Assembly (NCBI GenBank): GCA_002110485.1
Contig: MOWL01000068.1
Coordinates: forward strand, 1,240,001 to 1,304,000
Source of the DNA: Emergomyces orientalis
Taxonomy: Eukaryota > Ascomycota > Eurotiomycetes > Onygenales > Ajellomycetaceae
Length of the DNA: 64,000 nt
Reading direction: 5' to 3'
Below, piece after piece: positions 24,677 to 36,180 of this stretch (position 1 is the first letter of the stretch; each line of letters opens with the position of its first letter). Below the pieces are notes generated by a model. It ran no database searches and was not told the DNA's origin. It saw only the letters and a list, made by a program, of their open reading frames with translations. The translations under genes were made by a program, and so were the position numbers.

Positions 24677-26404
24677 TCAACGTAATGCCCCTAGCGTAAG
24701 CCCAGGAAACCCCAACTCGTGCCCTAAGTGCTCAGAAAGTAATTCATCTCTTTCCCTCATTTCAAACAGAGTGCCGCCGCATTCTTCCTCTAACTTCGTT
24801 TTTCTCAAACGGGCTTTAATGACCACACAAGCTTCCCCCCATGCAGCGCAAATGCCTGCTAACCCTTCAAAAAGGCTATAAGGAGTATCCGGCATGCAGA
24901 ATTCGAGTTCCTCACGGGATTTACGGCGATGGAAAGGCGGAGTTTGCCGTGCATAGAGCAATAACGTCAGTGCCCTCAACAAGAAATAATCTGGTGTGAG
25001 TTCCTCCTCATCTGGAGCCACGGAGCCAGTTCTATCCTTGAATGCGAGCTTTGCTAGCGTTGTGTATTCCTTCCCGTACTCAAAGCTATCAAATAGCAAT
25101 AGGAAGGGCCACGCATTTCCGGCGATGCCGTGACATAGACCGCCCCCTTTGAATAGGATTCCTCGTTCCCACACTTGCTCACTTCCAAGCCGGATGGCTT
25201 TATCCCAATCTGGTTCCCAGAATGAACGCATTAGATGCATGTTATTGCGCGCTTGGGCAAGGAGGATGAGGAGGCCGGGAGAGCCGTGACAAATTTGTAC
25301 GTAAGGGTCATGACGGGAAGATGAACGAATTGGAAGCGATGATGGGAGATTTCCAGCATTTTCGATAGTAAGTTTGCATAGTGCACTTATAGTTTCAGCA
25401 ATAGTAGGTAGGTGGCGAATAGTGCCGTCGTCGAGTTCATCAGGCTTGCAGGCAAGAAGAATGGACAAAATGCCAGCTGGATCGATGTTTAGTTACTTTT
25501 CTCCTACTAAACTGGGGCGGCTGCTCACCTATCCCATGGATTCTGCGTTGAAAAAAGGAAAGTTAAAAACAGGATATACTGTAAGGAGGAGGGAAGGTGA
25601 GAAGAATTGCTCACGCTCCGAGATAGTATTTATTATGCCACGGCCACATGAGAGGCAGGACATCCTGTCCTCCGTATAAATGCTTATAATCACTAGCACC
25701 CACCCTTCCGGTCTCTATGATAACAGTTACAAGCCTCGGGATCATTGTGAATATCGGGGTTAGGGGGGCAGTGTTTTCCTCGTCAGTGCATCGTTGTCGA
25801 ATCTGCAAAAGCGCCCACAACAGGCCAGCACGTCCATATAATGCTTCATCACCTCCTAAGACTGTTCCTTGCTTGATTGCAAACTCAGTGGCGCTTTGGA
25901 GTATGTCAATGTCAAGGGAAGCCGCCCTCTGCCAAGTAGATCCAGCGACAGCTGCGACGATTCGGAGGACCGAAGCACCAAGAATTGCCGATCCAAGGGG
26001 GGATAGTCGCCCGGGTCGCAAGTGGCTGGCCTCTGACACACTTTGGCTAAGCCTCGAACAAGCCAGATTATGAAATTCGGATGCCAGAGGAGGAATTTTA
26101 TCCCCGTCTGCAACATAACCCGCCTGCTCCTCAAGGCGGAGAAACATAAGAGCAATTCCTATTTGAAATGTTCATCTCTAACTACTTTTTTCTCATGGAT
26201 AAGCTCAGGTGAGCACATACCAAGAGTGCCGTTGTAGATAGTGCCTAACGCATTGTTGTCCTCGGGAAGCGGTTCAGGGACCTTGATCTTGATCATGGCG
26301 GTAGCGCGCTGGATGGCTTCACGCAGCTCAGAAAGCACTTGGTGCAGTGTCCCACCATCCAAGGTGATAGGTTCAAGCTGGTTTTCGTAATATTGCAGAA
26401 CCAT
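24677..26404 (-). CDS. LanC-like (LANCL) protein
   Basis: A lanthionine-synthetase-C-like alpha/alpha toroid protein of about 513 residues. Bacterial LanC cyclises dehydrated peptides; animal LANCL proteins add glutathione to dehydroamino acids in damaged proteins. No precursor peptide or LanB/LanM-type dehydratase lies nearby, so the LANCL-type role is more likely. Minus-strand exons are 26404-26221, 26158-25615, a 14-base exon 25542-25529, and 25476-24677. The small exon is needed to give YYLGAIHGIAGILSILLA, the family HG-I-A-G repeat. Other toroid repeats are LYGRAGLLWALLQIR, ICHGSPGLLILLAQA, GGLCHGIAGNAWPFLLLF and SLFEGLAGICAAW. The Cys of ICHG and the Cys-His of LCHG are where zinc ligands sit in the family. 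The product starts MVLQYYENQLEPITL, as expected. It is divergent from the STAND gene at 27122. Confidence 0.9.
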
Positions 26405-27121
26405 AATGAATAATTTCAAGACTAAACATTGAAGTTTTAATAATAATTTGTTCACCCATACGTTTAATGCATCTGCCCTGTTCAAAGGTGAGCTCCTACC
26501 GTGACGTCATTACCAAGCAGTAGGTAAATTGCAGGACGGGACAACAACAACTAGCAATGCCTCATAAATGCGTAATTATTCCAAAGGCCGCGCTGAAAAC
26601 CATTGATACAGGTACTGGGCCCTTCAAGCACCATACATAGGTATCCACGCCGTATACCAGTCCATGTTTGTTGGCAATACAGCTCGCGGCCTGGGAAAAG
26701 CGCCAAGGACAGCTACCTAGGAACGGGAGAACCGAGGCGCTAGATTTCTCTTGGAAAGCCAAATAAACCTTGAATGGGGGCGGCTGGATTAAAGTTTCTT
26801 AGTCATGCAACCTCCGCTGCCCAATTTCAACTCAGCCGGCCAATCACCTACGTTCAAAATCCCAGAAATAGCAATGGGGAACAGCATCAGGGGCAGGGTT
26901 ACTATGTAATAATGTCGTATCAACGAACAGAGACCAGAGGAGCTAATGCTGTTTGCGTAGAGCCCCAAATGCGTCGGCATCTTCTGCCCACAATGCCCTA
27001 CAAAAGGGAACACGCTCCCCTTTTGAAAGGTCGAACATTACTAGGCCCCCATTAACGCAGTCAAGAAGCTGTTGCACTGGATTTCGCTGCTCTGGTTTGG
27101 CCAGTTCACTCAAACCCCGCC
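26405..27121. promoter_or_regulatory. Divergent intergenic, LanC-like / STAND gene
   Basis: The 717 bases between two divergent starts must carry both promoters. A TGACGTCA site, a perfect bZIP/CRE-type palindrome, lies at 26502-26509 about 100 bases upstream of the LanC-like start. Whether it is used is unknown. Confidence 0.5.
26502..26509. promoter_or_regulatory. CRE-like palindrome TGACGTCA
   Basis: A perfect 8-base TGACGTCA in the divergent promoter. This is the consensus for ATF/CREB-type bZIP factors (Atf1/AtfA family in fungi, stress response). One site can arise by chance, so a role is inference only. Confidence 0.4.
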
Positions 27122-30100
27122 ATGGAGGACACCAAATATGACGGAGAGGATATTGAGCAGATGTGGAGGGAAGCGTTGGTGGAATTCCACAAGCTGAGCG
27201 GCCATGACCCGAAGAAGTTCACAGAACTTAGAGCCACTGATGTGATCGACAAAATCTCCCAGCGGAGGGAACTCGACGAGAAGAAAGCCGCAAAATATGG
27301 CAAGGCAAAGGACGTTCTGGATAAGACCCTAACCTGCATCCAGACTTTAGGGGATCTTCTTGCCCAGGGAGCATCTATGGTATTTTAGAACTGGTTCATT
27401 AATCCTATTATGATCCGAGTGCTTCAATTTGGAAAACCATCTCTAATTTTACCCTTTCTTGTTCTAGGTGTTTGGCCCATCCAATCTCTGCTTTAACGCC
27501 GTTTCGTATCTTATCACTGCTGCGCAAAATTACAGCAAGATCTTTGGTGGAATTGCCGAGCTCTTCGAACGTATCTCCGCCTTCCTCGAACGTTTCGAAG
27601 TCTACGTGAGGTCTAAATCCTTAGGCGTCGAACTGGACATTCACCTAAGAAAGATTATTCATGAGCTCCTCCGAAGCTTCATGCGGATCTGTGCTCTCTC
27701 GATAAAGGTTTCGAGGGAAAATAAAATTTTGCTAGCTTTGGAAGTCTTTAGCTTTGGAAGTGACAAGGGTATCCAGGCGGAACTCGATACGCTCGAGGCG
27801 CTTGTGAAACGTGAAACCGGAATGGGCGTTGCCCTGACTCTAGAATCTGCAAAAATTACAGAAGGAAATGTCACTGCTGGATTTGCAGAAACAAAAGGGT
27901 CCTTGCACATCCTCGATAGCAAGGTTGATGGTGTGACCGGGCAACTTAGCTCTGTCTCCACATTTTTAGAGAGGCGTGAACACGCAGACAGAATGAACGA
28001 AACCGAGGGAGCGTCTAAAAAGCACAGTGAAAAGATAAAACAGGCGCTCAAAATCGAGAAAGAGGCTTGGCGTAATGATCAGGAAGAGTTTATGAGGGTT
28101 CGAGTTCCATCCACTGGACAATGGTTGCTGACGGATCCCCAATTCACTGCGTGGATTGGAGGGAAAAGTGACGTCGGTCCGATTATCGGCTTGGAAGCCA
28201 AACAAGCCTATGGCAAAAGTTTTCTTTGCTCCACAGTCATTCGCCATCTATTCCATTTGCATCCCCCTGGACATCAGGACTCTCGCACATCGGTTGCTTA
28301 TTACTTCTTTCAAAAGGATAATAAGGATGAGAAGTCAGTTAACAAGGCATTAAGGGCTATAGTATGGCAACTTACTAACAATGACTTGGTTTACCGAAAG
28401 TTAGTTGCTGCTGCCTGTAATAAACCCGAGGAGTTCGGAAACTCTTTAGAATTATGGAAACAACTGGTTTTTCAATTCTCAACTAAAACTGAAGCTACCC
28501 TTTTTATTGTTCTTGATGGAATCGATGAAGCTGAAATGGATTCGGGCCATCCACTTATTGAAATTCTTCGAGATGTCTCATTGATTGCTCGAGAGAAACG
28601 GCTGCTAAGTATCAGATTGATGTTGACCGGTAGACCAAGGGCTTTTACGAAAATTCAGAATGATCCAAAGGTAACATTTTCATCCATTGTTTTGGGAACC
28701 AGAAACGAAGATGATATTATTAAATATATCGATGCCCGAATGGACCACATGGACATTCTAAAAAGATCAAGTCAACCAGATATTCAAGAATTACGAAGCA
28801 GCATTCGGGCCAAACTTACAGATGGTGCTGGAGGTGATTTTTTCAAGCTAAACTTCATGCTCACGGAGATTAGTAAGAAAAGAAGACGAAAAGAAATCGA
28901 AGAGGCCTTGGAACATGCTGGTGAAGACCGACTGGACACCATCGCCCGTGAAATTGATCGATTGAACAAGTCCCTTGGCGAGGAGGATATCCAAGAACTC
29001 AACGACCTTTTAGGGTTTGTCATTACTGCAATTGAACCCCCGACCCTTGAAATACTTGAAGCTGTTCTTCTGGTCAAAAACGGCGAAGGTTCACTTGTAC
29101 CTCTCCAGGAACAGATACAAGACAAATATTCTGCTTTCCTGGAGATAGCGTCGGATCGGACAGTTTCGATCGCGTCGGATGCTATCATTGACTTCTTTCT
29201 GAAGGAATCCTCTGCCTCGAAAGATCTCCCACCTGGGCGGTCTGGCGCAGCCCTCCATGAAGCGGAAGTCGCGATTATAAGACGATTTTTACGGAATGTT
29301 TGTGATGAGGAATTATTCAACAAATTCGGATTCGAAGAGTTCTTCAAGCGCAAGTTAGGTAACAAGGCTGCTTTTATCAACGTTGATTTGGATCGCGCCA
29401 AAGTTGATATCCTCATCTACTGCCTCGACGCCATTTGTGGTGAACCCAGCGACATAACGGTCTGCCTAGTAGATTATGCTTTTGCGTTCTTTGCAGACCA
29501 CCTTGATAAGGTCGACCTAGCTCTCACAGCCCCTCAACCAAAAAGCTATATCGGGTCTCTTCTTATCAAACTATTCTTTGAGGAAAAATATATTATCTCA
29601 TGGTGGACACCAGAACGAATGTGGATGGATGAAATGTGGGTATATAGAGATGGGAATGCTACGATCACGATGAAATGGTTTAAGGACTCTGCCGTTGTGA
29701 AAGGTCTTTCGGAAGCGGAAAGGGAATGGGTCAATGGCTTAACGTCAAATTCAAAACCAGATGACGATCTTCTTAGGCCGACAGCGAAAATAATGGCTAG
29801 GCGTTGGTTAGGATGTTTGAACTGGGACCTGTCCAAATCGGTCTACTGGCTTTTAGGCTACGTCAATAAAGTATGTACTTCATCCTCATCTGCGGTTGTA
29901 AACTTGGACTAACATTAGTATTAGATAAAATGCCGGCTTGATGGCTCAGAACGAAGGTTTAGGAATCTCGCTCCGACTGAGGAGGAACTTTTGGAGTTGG
30001 AAAATTGGGCACAATCTGAACTGAATGTCACAGAGAAAGATAAATATTGGACTTTTCAAATGGCATTCACGTTCGTCGATTTCAAATTGGGTGACAAGGC

Positions 30101-31838
30101 TCTTGAGCTCAGCCTTGCTGCCTGTGAGCAGTACCCTGACAGCTGGGAACCACAATTCTGTCTTGCTAGGGCACATTTCCAAGTTGGCAACCACATGGCG
30201 GCGCTGGAAGTATTGGCTTCCGTAATTGAGGCTTTCCGAGCGAATGAACAACTTCTGGAAGAAAAGAAAGATTTTTTCTGCGGTGAAGTACTTGACTGTC
30301 AGGGACTTTGGAGTTCCGTCATTAATAAACGGGAGGCTTCTATGGTTGCGTTTCTGGAAATATACACCCTCCAACCTGACAACTATTGGAATATTTTCAG
30401 AATGATTGCCACGCTATATAGAGAAGGGAAGTATGCAGATATCATGGATCATCTCAAAAATATGCAACGCCAAACGAATTCCAACGGAGTGAGTCGCTTA
30501 GTCGCCATGGTACATGAATTTTCGGATGATGAAATATACCACCTAAATATTATCGATGCCGGCAAACATTCAAACCAGTGGGTGACCCTGAAAGAAATGT
30601 ACCGAGTTTCTATAGCTGCAGCTAAAAATAGCTCGAGCAAGGATATTCTCCGCTCCCTTCGCCGTTGGTATGGTGTAGCATTGCAAAAGTTTCCTGAATC
30701 AGAAAACGATCGCAAAGAGGCACTCGCCATCTGGGAAGAAAATGTCGGCCTATCCTTAACTTCCACAGAAACTTTCCATGACTTTGTCGATGGCCCATCC
30801 TCCGAATATTTGGCTTCTATCTATCTTGGAGAGGCTAAACAGGGAGGCTTTGATGGCCATGTAACCGAACACTACCTCCCACGACTCCAACGCGTTTGTG
30901 AACTGTGGTCAGAGCAGAGCCTATGCTCCGAAAGGCTTATTCTGGGAAGGTTTTATTCCCTAATGGGAAAGAGAGATGAAGCATTAGAGGCTGTCAAGTG
31001 GTTCGTCAAAATCGGTATTGATCTTCTGTCTGATGAGGACCTTGCCAACGATTGGGAGGGTTATTTCACATTAGCATCTTCCCTCCACGTTGTCGATGAT
31101 GTCAATTGTTTAGCCGCATGGTCATTGCTCTGTCCGCTGGTGGAAGAAACTGAAGGCCAAGACCAAAGAGAAATAGTGCGAGAGCAAGAGGATGAAGGGC
31201 AAACCCTAGAACAAGACGCGCCAGACGCAGCCAAACTCTGTCCAGGCACTGAGGGGGGAACAGCATCGGATGGCCGATCTAGAGGAGCGACGGGAAATAC
31301 CATGTTATACCGGGAGGAGGGAGAAGCCGAAGAAACGGATACCACGGAACCGCAGTGCTCGGGGGAAGCATCTGGTACCGACACCGACACCGAAGATAAT
31401 AGGGAACTGGCCCCACCGGACGAAGAAGCTGAATTACGAGCATCGTCTCCAGCTCCTTCTGTGGTATCCCGCTTAGGAACCATAGATATGACGTGTTGTG
31501 GCAAACTATACTGCGATCGATTGTGGACCTTTCCTGATGATATATATGTGTGTAAAGACTGTGCTGGAGTATATTTATGTAAGGGGTGCCTTGAAATCCT
31601 CCAGGCCGGCACCTTACACGAAATTTGTTCCGGGAGGTCAGTAGTTTGCAATAAATCGCACGAGTTTTTTCATGTGCCGAGTTGGAATGACGAGGAAACC
31701 AGGAGGATACCTAAAGGCCATGTGAAAGTTGGCGAGGAGGTTATTACTATTTCAAACTGGTTGGATAATATGCGAAGGGAATACGGGCTCACGGGGAGTG
31801 AAAGAGTGAGGAGGGCGTTTGATATGACAGCGAAGTGA
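27122..31838 (+). CDS. NLR-type STAND protein: Goodbye-like, NACHT, TPR-like repeats, Cys-rich C-terminus
   Basis: A fungal STAND ATPase of about 1524 residues; relatives act in non-self recognition and regulated cell death, though many are uncharacterised. Exons are 27122-27379, 27468-29870 and 29925-31838. The N-terminal 150 or so residues (IEQMWREALVEFHKLSGHDP, then VLDKTLTCIQTLGDLLAQGA) look like the fungal STAND Goodbye domain. The P-loop is AKQAYGKSFL at about residue 330: the GKS is kept but the first Gly of G-x4-GKS is Ala. Walker B is TLFIVLDGIDEAE (about 430), and TGRPRAF supplies a sensor-like Arg. The second half has helical repeats resembling TPRs (KALELSLAACEQYPDSWEPQ). The last 115 or so residues hold clustered Cys and His (MTCCGKLYC, CKDC, CKGC, then C and H residues), probably zinc-binding. 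An acidic, low-complexity linker precedes them. No frameshift or stop is seen, so it appears intact. Confidence 0.88.
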
Positions 31839-34230
31839 TGACGGGCAATTTTGCTAGCAGTTATATTTATTTAAAGTATTTGCTATGACTTGTGTTTATG
31901 GGGGGTTGGGTTTTTTGAGTTTGAGAAATTTTCTAAATACCAAAGCTCATGACCAGATTCCTTGTTACGCTTTTCCACCTTGAACGCATTTCACAAAATG
32001 TAAAATTTGTCCTCTATATGATAAACAGAGGGACAGGCATGTTACATGATTAACGGTAGCCTGCAAAAGTTCGAAATTCGATCAAATAGCGCTGCGCTGG
32101 GTTGATGAAAGCCAGGTGATCTAAAATACCTATATGACAGGAGCACTAGCCCAACATGGTATGATATCAAGAGCTTATATGGAAAAAGAGGGTATTCTGG
32201 GGGCTCAAAACGCAAACACGGCAATATCTCTGATCCGTGGCAAATTCCACTAGGGTGGGTGCTAGAGGCCCAGCCCCTAAACAACACCCCTCCGCTCCCC
32301 TTTCTGTTTCCCCCATTGCTGCTCCCCGGCAGCCGCGGTGAGTGGAACCGCTACTCGAAACCAGAAGAAGGTGACTCTGTATGTGGCTTTTGCTTATACC
32401 GGAACTTCGCGGTCCCATCCTCATGAGCAAGTTCGGTCCCATCCTCATGAACAAGTTCGGTCCCAACCTTCTTCCCGTCTTCATCGAGAAACTTGATGGA
32501 GATAACATTCAACGGGTCCGTCGGATCTTTGTGCGATTTGTGAAGCTCTGTTCCTTGGATCGAGGCTTGCTTAATGCGGGCATCCTACCATGAATTAGCT
32601 CTCTCGGCGGAAAATATTGAGTATTTCCCTACTCGTGCTTCCTGTTAGTGGCAGTAATTTATCGACAACACGAGAAGCATAAGACTCTTGAAATCGCCCA
32701 ATTTGACTTTGCCAACATATGTAGGTGATGAAACGACGGATGACAAGTGACATAGTGATAGGTGATATGGCTAAAGCGATAAGTGGCACTTGGAACTCTG
32801 GATAACGGACATATAATATATGAAGGTTGACCGGTATCTGTTCTGAAAGAAGAGTTGCTGGAGTAGATGGTACAATCAGGAAGCCAGCGCACTGGAGATC
32901 CTGGCACAGCCAAATCGTTGAGTAGGCCCCATAACCAAGCTTTCCTGCGATCTGATATCTGGCATTATGTACGTCTCCAATGTTAACTGGGTGGTACTGC
33001 TCAGGTTTATATAGTAAGGCAGAGTCACCTCCTTGCTAGGTATTTCTCGTGGTAAAGTAATAAAAGATGGAATGGTGGAAATGTTCCTGGAAGCGGAGGT
33101 TTCTGCAGGAATGTGTTTCCCCACGTGCTCAAGCGTGATATCACGGCTAAGTTGTATGATCGATCTACGGCGAGGATTTCAATAGCCGAAAAGAGAGTTA
33201 AAAGAAGCATATCAGTGACATCGTAAGAGCGAATTCTATGTACTAAGTATAGGATATCTCCAAGACGCGAAAAGCTGTAACTTGACCTGGCTATCAGCAG
33301 ACCTGCTCCGGTGTTGATAGGTAAGTTACTGTACAAGGGCTTGCTTGACACATTCTGATCCACAGTTTCAGATCAGACCGAATGAAGCCTCTAAAAGGAG
33401 GTTTATCTGTTCTATCTAACATGTGTGGTGATAAAACACAGCAGTCATTATCCGAATTGGAGAATAACCTCCACTGGTTAAAAGGTTGTCCCATCCATGG
33501 ATAACTAATGAATGGTAAGATCTATTCCATTCCCGCAGACGGGCGGCAAGAGACGAACCTAAAATGCAGCGTCAATGTTACTATTTATGGTTTATGTCTC
33601 TTAAATCATGATGCCCAAAGAAGGAACTCAACATGGATTTTGATATCCAACACAGCGCCCAACTAGCTGTGAGAAATCACATGGATCATCTCCTCCAAGC
33701 CTCTCGATATTTTTTAACTTTTTCTTCTTCTTTTTTCCTGTATCTCTGATCACCTTGTCCCAGGACCAATAAAAATGGCAGTCCAGGTGGAGAATGGATC
33801 CTTGCTGGCAGAAGAAAGAGCTTTTAGTTTCCTTTTGCGTTTTTGGGCTTTTCCCCCAAACGCTGAATAACGTCATCTTGCATGACAGGCGTGAGGAGAT
33901 CCTGACACAGCTAGTTACGGGCTCATCTATTCTACAAAGGCTGCCGCAACCAACGTGGCCACGAGCTTGAATTGTTGATTACCTGCTTTTCTTGTCTTCT
34001 TTTGCTATCTCTTTCGTCGAATTAAACTGAAACCTCGGGGGAGACTCATTTCTATAACCCACAACGTGAGCCAAAAGACAAATAACGCCGTCAATATATT
34101 AAAATACTCCGGTTTCTATTTGCCGTTTTCCAAAGAGCAAGGAATATATCTATTTTTTCATGCTAGCCATTCCTACGATCGATTTGTCTTCCTTCTTTCC
34201 CTCGGCCGTCCCCTTCGAGGGGACTATCTG
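31839..34230. other. Gene-poor stretch between STAND and permease genes
   Basis: About 2.4 kb with only short open frames on both strands and no recognisable domain. A minus-strand frame at 33025-33363 has a faintly protein-like translation (LGDILYLVHRIRSYDVTDML) and could be a gene remnant. A 24-base tandem repeat lies at 32410-32468, and a TC-rich patch at about 33716-33740. Such a stretch beside an NLR-type gene may be a relic of rearrangement, but nothing proves it. Confidence 0.4.
32410..32468 (+). repeat. 24-base tandem repeat, about 2.5 copies
   Basis: The unit CGGTCCCATCCTCATGAGCA plus AGTT is repeated with one G-to-A change, followed by a partial third copy ending in CGGTCCCAACC. 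It could be coding (SKFGPILM-type in one frame), but no gene contains it. Confidence 0.85.
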
Positions 34231-34341
34231 CTCGCCAAAACGGCGTTAAATCTAGAATCAGGCGTCACCACGCCCTTACTCAAAGATGATAACCTTCCAG
34301 ACTCCGACGACGTCGACGATAATGATGATTGTGTTCAGATT

Positions 34342-36180
34342 ATGAGCTCGAAGCGGAGGCGGAGAGGGAATAAACATGGCAGGGCGGCTGGCTCAGATTC
34401 GTCCGTATCTTCAGGAGACATACTCTGGAAACAGTTGGAGTCGGAGGCCGGTAATTCCATCAAATATCGGACTTGCAGTTGGCAGAAGGTATGGTATATC
34501 CCCTTTTGTTAGATTTATCTAGACATATGTTCGAGGCCAAGTGGTGAAATTACTCTGGATGTCTCGCCAGCTCTAACGATGGCAAAATATAAATAAAAAG
34601 GGAGACAGGAGAAGTCGATATTGACAGTTGGTGTTACAGACTGCCGCTCTGCTCTTCTCAGAATATATCTGTCTAGCCGTCATGTCATTTCCATACTCTT
34701 ATTCAGTTCTTGGTCTTGTCCCCGGTTTGATTTTGACGGTTCTTGTCGCTGGGGTAGTGCTGTACACCTCATTGATCATCTGGTAAGTTGAAACTGGAGT
34801 TTTGTGGAAGGAAAACTCAGCAGTAATAATTGTTGATACTACGACCAGGCAATTCTGTCTTCGTCACCCTGAAGTTCGAGATGTTTGCGATATCGGGCAG
34901 TATCTCTTCTGGGATTCCAAAATTGCATGGTACCTTACAGCAGTAATGTTTCTGCTCAACAATACTTTCATTCAGGTAACAAGAGCCTTTCTGCGCCTCC
35001 TTTGTGAGTGACGGGAATGAAAATGAGGAAATTGTTCCCAACTGACGGACCGTGCATATGTCAGGGATTGCATTGCTTGGTAGGAGCGAAATATCTCAAC
35101 ATCATGACCAACCATGGCGCCTGTACCATAATATTTGTAACAATAACCGCCATCATTTCGTTCATTTGTTCTCTACCTAGAACATTTAACACTCTGTCAA
35201 ACCTCGCGAGTCTAGCCGCACTATTCACATTCATTTCGGTAACGTTAGCAACGATTTTTGCTGCCATCGAGCCACATCCGGCCGGCTATACTCCAGATCC
35301 GGACAGCGGGGGAGGAGAGCCTATTGTGCTGCCCTGGCCAGCTTCAGGGACAACATTCGTTGCCGCCATGGGGGCATTCTTGAATATCAGCTATACTTTT
35401 ATTGGCCAGGTCACTCTACCCAGCTTCATTGCGGAGATGGAGAATCCCAAGGAGTTCAGTAAATCCCTCTATGTCGTTACCATTGCCGAGATCATCGTAT
35501 TCAGCATCGTGGGTTCTGTCATCTACGCATACACGGGAAATCAGTACATGACATCACCAGCGTTCGACTCACTGAGCGACAGCCTGTATAAAAAGGTCTC
35601 GTTCTCGTTTATGGTTCCGACGTTAATTTTCCTTGGTGTTCTTTACGCCTCGGTTTCCGCCCGATTCATATTTTTCCGTTTATTTGATGGCACCCATCAC
35701 AAGGGGAATCACACGGTTGTTGGGTGGTTGTCATGGGCAGCTATCTTGGCAGCTACCTGGGTTATAGCTTTCGTGATTGCAGAAGTTATCCCTTTCTTCT
35801 CTGACCTGCTCTCTATTATGAGCTCGCTTTTCGATTCTTTCTTTGGCTTTATATTCTGGGGTATTGCCTATATGCGCATGCGGAGAGAGGATTATGGATC
35901 TGACTTCTACCGCAATCGTGGCTGGCGGGGTTGGCTAGGGTTTATCGTCAACCTCCTTATCATTGGGATTGGGTTTTACTTTCTAGGTCCTGGAACTTAT
36001 GTACGTAGGCAACCCCCTGCCGAATGTTTTTTTTTTACTTTTTTACTTTTTTTATTATGCCAAAATTGCAGGACGATGCTAATACTTTAGAAATTATAGG
36101 CTTCTGTTGAAAGTGTTATTCTTAAATACCAGCAAGGGGATTTTGGAAGTGCGTTTTCATGTGCGGATAATAGTTTATAG
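34342..36180 (+). CDS. Amino-acid permease, AAAP family (MTR/neutral amino-acid type)
   Basis: A plasma-membrane transporter of the amino acid/auxin permease family, resembling the Neurospora MTR neutral amino-acid permease; it would take up neutral or aromatic amino acids with protons. Exons are 34342-34488, 34640-34782, 34849-34975, 35065-36000 and 36100-36180, giving about 477 residues. TM1-2 include LLFSEYICLAVMSFPYSYSV and LVPGLILTVLVAGVVLYTSL; later ones include IIFVTITAIISFICSLPRTF and TFVAAMGAFLNISYTFIGQV. The cytosolic loop FIAEMENPKEFSKSLYVVTI is the family signature for Aa_trans. About eleven membrane segments can be counted. The last exon encodes ASVESVILKYQQGDFGSAFS. The start is uncertain: ATG at 34342 is the first in frame, but the frame is open upstream to about 34066 with plausible hydrophilic coding (SGVTTPLLKDDNLPDSDD), so an earlier exon probably supplies the true start. 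Confidence 0.85.

Noticed and set aside
24677..26404. Lanthipeptide biosynthesis cluster around the LanC-like gene
   Set aside because: There is no LanB/LanM dehydratase, no precursor peptide and no dedicated transporter nearby; neighbours are Mak21 and a STAND protein. A eukaryotic LANCL role is more likely.
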